From the NCBI RefSeq assembly GCF_030506285.1, contig NZ_CP119422.1:3181001-3245000 (forward strand): 64,000 nt of DNA, in the 5' to 3' direction. The notes under the pieces were generated by a model that was not told the origin of the DNA, made no database searches, and saw only the letters and a program-made list of their open reading frames with translations. The DNA comes from Catalinimonas niigatensis. GTDB lineage: Bacteria; Bacteroidota; Bacteroidia; Cytophagales; Cyclobacteriaceae. Shown piece by piece: positions 17,347-25,188 of this stretch; position 1 is the first letter of the stretch; the number at the start of each line of letters is the position of its first letter. A program made the position numbers and the translations under genes.

Positions 17347-18754
17347 TGTTGTACAGCCTACCCAAATAAGCAGCAGATACGCCCACCCTTATTTTGAAGC
17401 GTTTATCATAGCTTTAGTCATCGCCTGGTCACCCATAGCTCCTCTGGCATATGTTATGCCTTATATCTGTTTGGGATGGTTTATCATCAGAGCTAACTCT
17501 GGCAAAACCCTGCTGTCCTTATTTACTTTTTTGTTAGGATTTGCTGTGATTACAGTAGGTTATCAAATCTTTTACTTTAACATTCAGGAAATCAATTTTT
17601 TACCTGGGGGAGCAATCCTTACTCTCATTACCTATAGCTCCTTCTTATTCTTGTTACTGGTTCCAAGCAACATATATTCCGAGAAATTTGATTACCTACA
17701 TTATGCAAAAATCATCAAGTACCTGATTCTCATAGAGGGCAGCCTGGGGATATTCCAGTTATTTGTAACCATGTTGATGAAATCCTTTAGTTTTGATGGT
17801 TCAATGGGTGATAAAGTACAAGGTACAATTAGTCCTTTCTCCTTTATGGTAGGCACATCTGATTTTGGGAACATTTCCTTTGCTACCAATATGGTATTTT
17901 TACTTCTTTTCTTTACCCCTTACGTACTTACTTACAAAAAAGGTAAATTTACCTTAAGCCTAGGTTTATTTTCCTTGATTTGTGCATCAGTGATTCACCT
18001 ACTATTTGCCCTAATCATAAGTGTATTTGTTATTGGATTCCTCTATAGACGTTTCACTAAATTAAGTTATCGCGCGCTGTATGTATTGGTATTCATTGGC
18101 ATTGGGTTCGGTGTGTTTGCTAAACTTCAGCCATCCAACTTCACTTTGATTAAAAACTATGCTATTATTTATGCCAAAGCTAAATCTCCTAAGGTAACTT
18201 CTACCATTGACGCAGTAACTATTTTACCACAGGAATATCCAACTATGATGTTGTTAGGCTTTGGACCAGGGCAATATTCCAGTAGAGCAGGCCTAATTGC
18301 ATCAGGAAAATATCTGGGTGGTATGGATAACAATAATGAATACTTTTTCCTGCCGAATGATATGAGCTCCCCATTTGAGAAAGTCCTGTTTCCTCATTGG
18401 CTCGAATCCACTAATAAGGGACTATACGGAGGTTCAGCTATGAGCAAACCCTTTTATTCCATACTGTCTGTCTTTACAGAATTTGGCTTGATAACTCTTA
18501 TTATAGTTATAGGATTGATAGGCTATTTGGTATTAAAGCTACGTGGAATATTCTTGCGGATTACTTCAGGTACTTTAGAAAAGGCGAATAAATTTTTGGC
18601 CTTTTCTGTGGCTTCTGCCATACTCTTCCTTTTCTTTATCTGCTTTATTGAAAACTATCTAGAGATTAGCCAAGCAATATTCCCTGGTTTACTAATGATC
18701 AAATACTTCTACACTTATATCCAACGCCAATTAGAAATTGCCCCTAACGTATGA
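17336..18754 (+). CDS. O-antigen/exopolysaccharide polymerase-like membrane protein (Wzy-like)
   Basis: A 472-residue integral membrane protein with roughly ten to twelve hydrophobic segments and a large polar loop between about 275 and 375, the layout of Wzy polymerases and WaaL ligases. The periplasmic loop has GFGPGQYSSRAG, similar to the short conserved motif of the Wzy_C/O-antigen ligase family. In a Wzx/Wzy pathway it would join lipid-linked repeat units in the periplasm. It is the only polymerase or ligase candidate in the window. It overlaps the preceding GT4 gene by 11 bases and its end overlaps the convergent dehydrogenase gene by 11 bases. Polymerase and ligase cannot be told apart by sequence. 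Confidence 0.75.
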   Translation: MMNSVVQPTQISSRYAHPYFEAFIIALVIAWSPIAPLAYVMPYICLGWFIIRANSGKTLLSLFTFLLGFAVITVGYQIFYFNIQEINFLPGGAILTLITYSSFLFLLLVPSNIYSEKFDYLHYAKIIKYLILIEGSLGIFQLFVTMLMKSFSFDGSMGDKVQGTISPFSFMVGTSDFGNISFATNMVFLLLFFTPYVLTYKKGKFTLSLGLFSLICASVIHLLFALIISVFVIGFLYRRFTKLSYRALYVLVFIGIGFGVFAKLQPSNFTLIKNYAIIYAKAKSPKVTSTIDAVTILPQEYPTMMLLGFGPGQYSSRAGLIASGKYLGGMDNNNEYFFLPNDMSSPFEKVLFPHWLESTNKGLYGGSAMSKPFYSILSVFTEFGLITLIIVIGLIGYLVLKLRGIFLRITSGTLEKANKFLAFSVASAILFLFFICFIENYLEISQAIFPGLLMIKYFYTYIQRQLEIAPNV

Positions 18755-20135
18755 TAAATTTTCCGGCATCTACATTTTTATTACCGTCGAAAAGATGGTA
18801 AAAGTAGATGCCTGCTTTGTATTCGTAGTTAGATAATATAACTTCATTTTCTGCATCCAACCTGATACGCTGTAAATTTTGTCCTAGAGTATTGTAGATG
18901 TGTAAGTTCAGGATTTGTTGACTTGGTTCATATATACTACTTATCCGAATAGTAGTACAGTCATCTACAGGGTCAGGATATATTTTTACAATCTTCTTAT
19001 CAGAAGCAAAGAAAGGATTGTTAATAGGTGAAATCTTAATAATCTTATCATCGCCAAATACAGGAAACCCATCGTCTGCTTTTGTATCTTGCTGATTTGA
19101 GGTAGTAAGGTAAATATCTCCTGTCGGCGATACACACACATCCCTAAGCCTTCCAAATTCATTATTAAAATAAACAGACTCAGAGATTACAGATAATCCA
19201 TCTTCAGAAAGCTTCAGCACTCGTAGATCATCCTCTTTGAGTGTAGCAAGTAATAGAGTATTTCTCCATTCCGGAATAGCCTCATGGTTGTAGTAGGTGA
19301 GCCCACAGGGGGCAATACTGAGAGACCATGCCATAAGTGCTTCCTTAACATTGTTTTCTTTACAATACTTTTGTTCTTCGGGTGTATCACAATAGCCCTG
19401 GACCTCTATCCAGCCATAATTTTTCCCTTTTTGAATGATGTTGAGCTCATCATCATTTTTGTCCGCATGTTCTGAGCTGTATACAATTCCATTTTCTGCC
19501 CAAACTAAACCTTGTGCATTTCTATGTCCCCAAGACCATACATAACTTCCAGGTATCGGATTATCTTCAGGGACTGATCCGTCAAAATTTACCCGCAGTG
19601 TTTTTCCATTGAGATAATTTACATCTTGAGATATTTGGGGCTGATTAATATCTCCCGTAGTCATGATAATTTTACGGTCAGGAGTAGCAATGATTCGGGA
19701 GCCATTCCTGATAGTAGCTGCAGGGATATTATCTATGATTACCAATGGATCTTGTAAAGTACCTGCTTCATAGGTATAACGCACCAGCTTTTCTTTCATC
19801 ACTTCCTCCTCTAAATAGGTGTATACAACAAAAAGTTGAGAGGTATCCTGGAAATTTGGATGTAGTGCTAAACCAAACATGCCTGAAACTTGTACCTGAT
19901 AAACATCTGGGATTTGTGCTATCAGGTCTATTTCTCCTGTTTGTGGATTTAACCGACTAATTTTACCGTTTCTTTCGGTAAACCATATCCAATCATCAGG
20001 TCCCCAAGTAATTTCCCAAGGAGCATGTAAACCTTCAGCCACTACCTCACTACGAAGTACAGTAGACTCTAGGTAAAGCTGGGCTTCTGCTACTACGGCC
20101 AAAAAAAAGAACCCTATAAGAACATAATACTTCAT
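18744..20135 (-). CDS. Secreted PQQ-type glucose/sorbosone dehydrogenase-like protein with T9SS domain
   Basis: A 463-residue exported protein on the strand opposite to the surrounding cluster. A signal peptide covers about 1-18 (ends VAEAQ). A six-bladed propeller of the glucose/sorbosone dehydrogenase family follows: LHAPWEITWGPDD, GLALHPNF, WGHRNAQGLVW, EHADKNDDELN and GKNYGW are all family landmarks. The last 80 residues, from VKIYPDP, form a T9SS type A sorting domain. The family oxidises aldose sugars at C1 using PQQ, but many members have no proven activity. Its 3' end overlaps the polymerase gene by 11 bases. Surface sugar oxidation is inferred. Confidence 0.83.
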   Translation of the reverse strand: MKYYVLIGFFFLAVVAEAQLYLESTVLRSEVVAEGLHAPWEITWGPDDWIWFTERNGKISRLNPQTGEIDLIAQIPDVYQVQVSGMFGLALHPNFQDTSQLFVVYTYLEEEVMKEKLVRYTYEAGTLQDPLVIIDNIPAATIRNGSRIIATPDRKIIMTTGDINQPQISQDVNYLNGKTLRVNFDGSVPEDNPIPGSYVWSWGHRNAQGLVWAENGIVYSSEHADKNDDELNIIQKGKNYGWIEVQGYCDTPEEQKYCKENNVKEALMAWSLSIAPCGLTYYNHEAIPEWRNTLLLATLKEDDLRVLKLSEDGLSVISESVYFNNEFGRLRDVCVSPTGDIYLTTSNQQDTKADDGFPVFGDDKIIKISPINNPFFASDKKIVKIYPDPVDDCTTIRISSIYEPSQQILNLHIYNTLGQNLQRIRLDAENEVILSNYEYKAGIYFYHLFDGNKNVDAGKFIIR

Positions 20136-20231
20136 ATGAAGAACTTAGAGATAAACGTTGAATATTAAAAATAATGAAATACTTATGAAAGAATGCCGGA
20201 TAAAACTTTTATCTCTTCAAATAAGTATTTA

Positions 20232-21512
20232 TCAGAATTTATTACCGGAGAGGCGGAGTTGAGTTTTATCGACTTTGTATTCTACAGGCTCCTTACACTG
20301 TGTAACAAAATTATGACTGATAGTAGAACCTTCACAATAAGCTAAGCGAATTCCTTTTTCACAATGGGAAACAATGTTATTTTTCAGGCTGCCAGCTTTG
20401 CTGTAAAAAGCAATTCCAGTGTGTTGATAGCTTACTTTGTTGTTATTTACTATGATCTTTGAAGGGTCTTGATAAAAGTAGATACCATACCCTTTTGTCG
20501 GCAAATAACCTCTGAGAGTATTATCTTGTATCAAACTTTCTTCAAGCCTTTCAAAAAACATCTGATGATGATAATCAGCTGTGTCTGCATAATTGCCAAC
20601 GAAATTACCCTTGATAGAGCAATTACGAAAGGTTCCTCCTACATTTTGACTTCTTAAAGCCAGCCCCTGATAAGCACCATTGAGCAATATATTATTATGA
20701 ATTTTACAATTCGCAGCAGGGCTGTTTCTTTGGCTAAAAATAACAATACATTCTGCGTCAGCTTTATCTATGGTATTACCAATGATTTCAATATTTTGAT
20801 TGGCACCGTTAAGCAAATATATTCCCATACTATGGTTTACATTTCTATTTGCAGATGCTGATTCAATATAATTATTATAAATATATAGATTGCTAAACTC
20901 TCCATTTCTACCTGTTCCATAAGCACTAATGCCTGAATATCTGTGATTTGTTATTTTATTATTGGAGATAGTGGTGTGTTTGCAACGACCTATTACATGA
21001 ATTGCCCCATAATCCCCAGTATAAGGTTTTGGAGGATAATAATTACATGTATCAAAAATATTAGCCTCAACTGTATTATGTTGACCATGAGAGATTTCTA
21101 CAGCGCCTCCATTTCCTCCCTTGAAAAAGCAATTCTGTACACTATTGTAGTTACCTTTTACTCTGAGCAATTTACCATTTCCATACTCACTAGAATAGCT
21201 ATTAATAAGATGTCCTTCAAATTGTAAGTCTTTTATTGTATTATGATCACCCAAAATCTCTATTCCTCCTCCTGCACCCAATGAATTGGGAAGGCTCTCT
21301 ACTCCCTTGCATAAAACTACTGCTTCATCCCCTTTTATTGTTAAATAGCGAGCACCTTTTATTGAGATAGGGGATTGAAGAAAATAACGTCCTTCTGGAA
21401 AAAAAACCGTTTCATATTCCTTTTCTATAGCGGCAGAAATAGCCTTAAGAACATAGGGTTGATCATTGGCTGACCCATCACCAATAGCTCCAAAATCTTT
21501 TACATTAATCAC
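20232..21512 (-). CDS. Beta-helix protein of the pectate lyase superfamily, no signal peptide
   Basis: A 426-residue protein that opens with INVKDFGAIGDGSANDQPY, the start of the Pectate_lyase_3 domain (also found in phage tailspikes and epimerases), followed by about ten parallel beta-helix turns rich in N-N and G-N ladders. It lacks a signal peptide: the start codon is a GTG at 21512 and an in-frame TAA lies just 6 bases upstream, so no longer N-terminus is possible without ATT. It either works in the cytosol or leaves by a non-Sec route. It may bind, cleave or epimerise the glycan. No T9SS domain is seen. The gene stands alone, 96 bases after the dehydrogenase gene on the same strand. Confidence 0.75.
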   Translation of the reverse strand: MINVKDFGAIGDGSANDQPYVLKAISAAIEKEYETVFFPEGRYFLQSPISIKGARYLTIKGDEAVVLCKGVESLPNSLGAGGGIEILGDHNTIKDLQFEGHLINSYSSEYGNGKLLRVKGNYNSVQNCFFKGGNGGAVEISHGQHNTVEANIFDTCNYYPPKPYTGDYGAIHVIGRCKHTTISNNKITNHRYSGISAYGTGRNGEFSNLYIYNNYIESASANRNVNHSMGIYLLNGANQNIEIIGNTIDKADAECIVIFSQRNSPAANCKIHNNILLNGAYQGLALRSQNVGGTFRNCSIKGNFVGNYADTADYHHQMFFERLEESLIQDNTLRGYLPTKGYGIYFYQDPSKIIVNNNKVSYQHTGIAFYSKAGSLKNNIVSHCEKGIRLAYCEGSTISHNFVTQCKEPVEYKVDKTQLRLSGNKF

Positions 21513-21877
21513 AATTTATAAAATCTAAATGAGGGATTAGGTTCAGATACAAAGAAGAACCTTTAACAAGGTATTTTTCTATATGTTCAGTCAAAAGCCA
21601 TAAGTTAATCTATTTTATTGTTTTACCTTAAAATTTATATGTAGGACATGGGATTTTATCTGGTTGATTTTTTGTAAGCTGTTTTAAGAATAAATTTTTT
21701 GTTCCCTTAACTAATTTGTAATTCGCAAATCGTGATTCCACAACTTGTTTCATTTTTTAAAAGCCCAAAATCAAATAGACAACGTTTTTGTTAAATGTAA
21801 CTCGTTATATCCTAATCATATTTTGTTTGGTTAACCAAGGTTATAGAAATAACATTACCCTCCTTTAACTTTATACT
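21513..21877. other. Divergent intergenic region, 365 bases
   Basis: AT-rich spacer between the beta-helix gene (leftward) and the methyltransferase gene (rightward), so it should hold promoters for both. I see no exact TAnnTTTG on either strand; TAACTTTA just before the rightward ATG is a one-base miss. A perfect 12-base palindrome lies at 21827-21838. No open reading frame of interest and no RNA gene is seen. Confidence 0.5.
21827..21838. repeat. 12-base perfect palindrome
   Basis: TTGGTTAACCAA is self-complementary over its full length and lies 40 bases upstream of the methyltransferase ATG at 21878. Its place in the divergent spacer would suit a dimeric regulator operator. Function is inferred from position only. 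Confidence 0.35.
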
Positions 21878-22531
21878 ATGAAGAAATATATTGACTACTC
21901 TAAGGATACCTCTCTAGTAAATAAAATGAGACAGAAAAGATTTGATTTTTTTAAATCTTTTCTGTCATCTTTAGCACGCCCTACCTCTATTCTTGACATT
22001 GGGGGTACAATTAAATTTTGGGAGAAATCCGGGTTTTATAAGTATGAAGGCATTCATTTCACTATTGTAAACCCAGGGATGAAGTCTCGCTCTGAACATA
22101 ATTTTGAAGTTGTTAATGGAGATGGGACGAATATGCCCTATTTTAGAGACAAGCAATTTGATATAGTATTTTCCAACTCTGTTATTGAACATTTGTATAG
22201 CTGGGAAAACCAAGTAAAAATGGCTAATGAAGTAAACAGGCTGAGTAAATCCTATTTTGTCCAGACTCCAAATTATGGTTTTCCTGTAGAACCTCATTTC
22301 GTATTTCCTTTTTTTCATTATCTCCCTGTTCCTTTCAGAATATGGCTCACTAAAAATTATGATTTAGGTCATTACCCCCGTGCTAGAAATAAGGAACGGG
22401 CCGCAGACAGGGTCAACGAGATACAACTCCTTTCTGTAAAAGAAATGAAAAAATTGTTTCCTGAGGCAAAAATATATAGAGAAAAGCTTTTTGGCCTTAC
22501 CAAATCTATCATTGCCTACAAGTTTAACTGA
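21878..22531 (+). CDS. Class I SAM-dependent methyltransferase
   Basis: Soluble 217-residue protein with SAM motif I as ILDIGGT (38-44) and a Methyltransf_11-like core, including FDIVFSNSVIEHL. Tyr/Phe-rich wording after residue 125 (HFVFPFFHYLPVPF) resembles methyltransferases of LPS loci that act on large lipid-linked acceptors. It restarts the + strand part of the polysaccharide locus after the two leftward genes. Its stop lies 16 bases before the ATG chosen for the GT26 gene. Substrate unknown. Confidence 0.78.
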   Translation: MKKYIDYSKDTSLVNKMRQKRFDFFKSFLSSLARPTSILDIGGTIKFWEKSGFYKYEGIHFTIVNPGMKSRSEHNFEVVNGDGTNMPYFRDKQFDIVFSNSVIEHLYSWENQVKMANEVNRLSKSYFVQTPNYGFPVEPHFVFPFFHYLPVPFRIWLTKNYDLGHYPRARNKERAADRVNEIQLLSVKEMKKLFPEAKIYREKLFGLTKSIIAYKFN

Positions 22532-22547
22532 ATTCATTTTTAAAGTA

Positions 22548-23324
22548 ATGGTCTCTCATTTCACAAAAGTACGCCTTTTTGATACTGCCAATTACGCAGT
22601 AGTAGATTATGAATCAGCCAGTGATGTGATTATTGAACAAGCTGCGCAGTATAATAGCTATGGAGTATTTGCCATGCCAGTACATGGTCTTGTCACTGCG
22701 GTGCAGGAGCCTCTGATGTATGAGGCAACCCAAAAAGCCCATATGATTGTGCCAGATGGACAACCTATTCGCTGGACTATGAACCATTTCTATCATGTAG
22801 GCTTAAAAGATAGGGTTTATGGACCTACGCTCACCTTATATGTCCTTGATAAAGCACAGAAGGATAAACTGAAAGTATTTTTGTACGGTGGCAGCACTGA
22901 GGAAACCCTCAGGAAATTTGCAGATTTTATTCGTAAAAACTATCCTAAAGTTCACATATGCGGTATGTATCGTGAAGATGACCCGGCAGGTGACTCTTTG
23001 TCTAGTGAAGAAATCAATAAGAGTGGCGCACACATTGTTCTGGTAGGAAGAGGATGTCCCCGTCAGGAAATATGGGTAGCCAACAGATTGGGCAAGGTTA
23101 ACGCAGTAATGATGGCAGTGGGAGCCGCATTTAGCTTTCATGCCGGTACCGTGAAGCAGGCTCCGAAATGGATGCAAAATAATGGCCTTGAGTGGCTTTT
23201 CCGTCTGCTTTCAGAGCCTCAACGCCTTTGGAAACGCTATTTTCTCACCAACAGCTACTTCATTTTTCTTTTTTTAAAACACAGTTTCATTCGTACTTTT
23301 AAAAAAGAGAAAGCTTCTGCTTGA
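22548..23324 (+). CDS. WecG/TagA/CpsF family glycosyltransferase (GT26)
   Basis: GT26 transferase of about 258 residues. In other bacteria this family adds the second sugar, such as ManNAc(A), to an undecaprenyl-PP-linked sugar in enterobacterial common antigen, teichoic acid or capsule synthesis. Seen: VPDGQPIRW (catalytic Asp region), VFLYGGS, GRGCPRQEIW and MAVGAAFSFHAGTVKQAP, with the tail GLEWLFRLLSEPQRLWKRY that anchors TagA-like enzymes to the membrane. ATG 22548 is chosen; a TTG at 22491 would overlap the previous gene. It should act right after the WcaJ-like enzyme encoded at 25189. Confidence 0.87.
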   Translation: MVSHFTKVRLFDTANYAVVDYESASDVIIEQAAQYNSYGVFAMPVHGLVTAVQEPLMYEATQKAHMIVPDGQPIRWTMNHFYHVGLKDRVYGPTLTLYVLDKAQKDKLKVFLYGGSTEETLRKFADFIRKNYPKVHICGMYREDDPAGDSLSSEEINKSGAHIVLVGRGCPRQEIWVANRLGKVNAVMMAVGAAFSFHAGTVKQAPKWMQNNGLEWLFRLLSEPQRLWKRYFLTNSYFIFLFLKHSFIRTFKKEKASA

Positions 23325-23334
23325 ACATTATCTT

Positions 23335-24864
23335 ATGCGCTTATCTATCTTTATTTTTTTTTCCTTTTTATCGCTTACCGGTTTCTCCCAGTTGCCAGAC
23401 TCTGTGGTATATGAAGCTGAAATGCAAATGGCGCTATCCAATCAACCCTATTTATCTCAATGGGTGATCGCCAATCGTTATGGAAAACTAAATGACAATC
23501 AGGCTGATGGATATTTGCAGGCAGGCTTTTATGCTCCCTATACAAATGATACTACTTCCTTTAAGGTTTCCTTTGGCTTTGATTATCTGGTAAAACCTGA
23601 TTTTAATGAAAGCAGAATCCAACAAGCCTTTGTTAAAGCTAAATTTCATGCTTTGGAACTGGCTGCCGGACAATATGAGCGAACCGTAGGGGTACACAAT
23701 GCTGACCTTTCTACAGGATCATTAGCCCTTAGCCGTAATGCCCGGCCGATGCCTGTGGTAGCGATTGGCTTTCCTGAATATACTGCTGTACCTCTTACCA
23801 AAGGGTATGTAAAGTTCAAAGGACATTTGCTGCACGGTTGGTTTGAGGAAGACCGCTATGTGGATAGTCCTTATCTGCATGAAAAATCTTTTTATTTGCA
23901 AGTGGGAGCCACTTACTGGCCAGTGAAGGTTTCTGCTGGACTAGTACACTTTGCGCAATGGGGCGGTACCCAACCTAACGGGCAAGAAATTGGCGATGGC
24001 TTTGACGATTTCATGCGTATCTTCCTTGGCCAGTCAGCAGCGGACGAAAGTGGCGGTGGGGAATTTGTCAACGCTCTGGGTAACCATTTGGGGATTATCG
24101 ATCTGGGTATAAATCTCACCATTAAAGACTATCAGATCCATATTTATCAGCAAGATCCTTTTGAAGATAAACTAGGCTTAACACGAGCGCATATCATTTA
24201 TGATCAATTATTAGGAATAAATGTGAAGAATGAAAAATTTGTTTATGTCAATGAATTTCTTTACGAATATATCAATACCAAGCATCAGGGAGGACCTGGT
24301 ATTCCTGACCCAAGACCGGGAGATGATTCTAATGATTTATCTCTTAACTATGGTTACCGCTATGGAGGGCGCGATGATTATTACAATAATTATCTTTATC
24401 AGAATGGTTGGACCTATCATCAACGCATTTTGGGGAATTCTTTACTCCTTTCCAGGGAAAGAGCCCTCCGGTTTATGGAAAATATTCCTGATTTTGAATA
24501 TAGTGAAGCATCCGCCAACAATCGGATCATTGCGCACCATATAGGTTTTAAGGGAGAAATATCCCATCGTATAAAATATAGGCTGCTTAGCTCTTATACC
24601 CATAATTTTGGCACTTATGCAGGCTTAAACGATGGCAGATTTAGCTGGGCAAGTCGGGAACCAGGCTATGAAAACTATATTTATGCTTTTAAATCTTCAA
24701 AATATCAGTGTTATACATTGCTGGAAGGGGAATTTATTTTCAATACATCTGTTCCTTTATCTGCGCTTACCTCTTTTGGTTATGATTTTGGAGATCTTTA
24801 TCATAATTTGAGCGTGATGCTGGGAATACGATTTATGGGAAGTATTTCTAAAGAAGATATTTAA
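23335..24864 (+). CDS. Wzi-like capsule assembly outer-membrane protein
   Basis: A 509-residue predicted outer-membrane beta-barrel of the Bacteroidota 'capsule assembly protein Wzi' family. The signal peptide is about 1-18 (ends GFSQ). The body is full of alternating aromatic strands and short turns, with AAGQYERTVGVHN, LSRNARPMP and GFPEYTAVP in the region that is best conserved in the family. Wzi in Escherichia coli binds group 1 capsule and helps anchor it to the cell surface, so the glycan of this locus is probably cell-bound. It follows the GT26 gene by 10 bases. Confidence 0.82.
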   Translation: MRLSIFIFFSFLSLTGFSQLPDSVVYEAEMQMALSNQPYLSQWVIANRYGKLNDNQADGYLQAGFYAPYTNDTTSFKVSFGFDYLVKPDFNESRIQQAFVKAKFHALELAAGQYERTVGVHNADLSTGSLALSRNARPMPVVAIGFPEYTAVPLTKGYVKFKGHLLHGWFEEDRYVDSPYLHEKSFYLQVGATYWPVKVSAGLVHFAQWGGTQPNGQEIGDGFDDFMRIFLGQSAADESGGGEFVNALGNHLGIIDLGINLTIKDYQIHIYQQDPFEDKLGLTRAHIIYDQLLGINVKNEKFVYVNEFLYEYINTKHQGGPGIPDPRPGDDSNDLSLNYGYRYGGRDDYYNNYLYQNGWTYHQRILGNSLLLSRERALRFMENIPDFEYSEASANNRIIAHHIGFKGEISHRIKYRLLSSYTHNFGTYAGLNDGRFSWASREPGYENYIYAFKSSKYQCYTLLEGEFIFNTSVPLSALTSFGYDFGDLYHNLSVMLGIRFMGSISKEDI

Positions 24865-25188
24865 TGAACTTCAACACAAGGTGAAAAGAACATTATCAAT
24901 TTGATTTATGATTTTTACCTTTAACGTATTTGATTAATTAAATCAATCTTTACAAGATTCAATCATTTCTTACACTTACTTTATGCGCTTATTTAATGAC
25001 TTGTCCAAAACCTCTCTTAGTAATATATCTATGTAATGCATATTTTTTCTAAACCTTTGCAAACTTAACTTTGTGCACTATTTTTGCAGACTTCATAAGA
25101 AGTTGCAATGTTGTTGTTAATAAACATATTCAGTTGGTCTAATTCTTGACAATTTTTTACTGAAACTTATACTAGAAAATAAATTCTG
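24865..25188. other. Intergenic region with promoter and long leader, 324 bases
   Basis: AT-rich spacer before the WcaJ-like gene. It holds a full Bacteroidota-type promoter at 25056-25086 and then about 100 bases of leader with a small hairpin (ACTTC-ATAA-GAAGT at 25090-25103). I see no terminator for the Wzi gene, no RNA gene and no coding ORF. Confidence 0.5.
25056..25086 (+). promoter_or_regulatory. Bacteroidota housekeeping promoter before the WcaJ-like gene
   Basis: TTTG at 25056-25059, a 19-base spacer, then TATTTTTG at 25079-25086 match the TTTG-N19-21-TAnnTTTG consensus at every fixed base. Transcription would start near 25093 and leave a leader of about 95 bases. A second TAACTTTG lies at 25066-25073 without a fitting upstream box. 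Confidence 0.7.

Noticed and set aside
24865-25188. Possible small RNA or riboswitch in the gap before the WcaJ-like gene
   Set aside because: Only a 5-base-pair hairpin is seen; no conserved riboswitch core or terminator-like switch is present.
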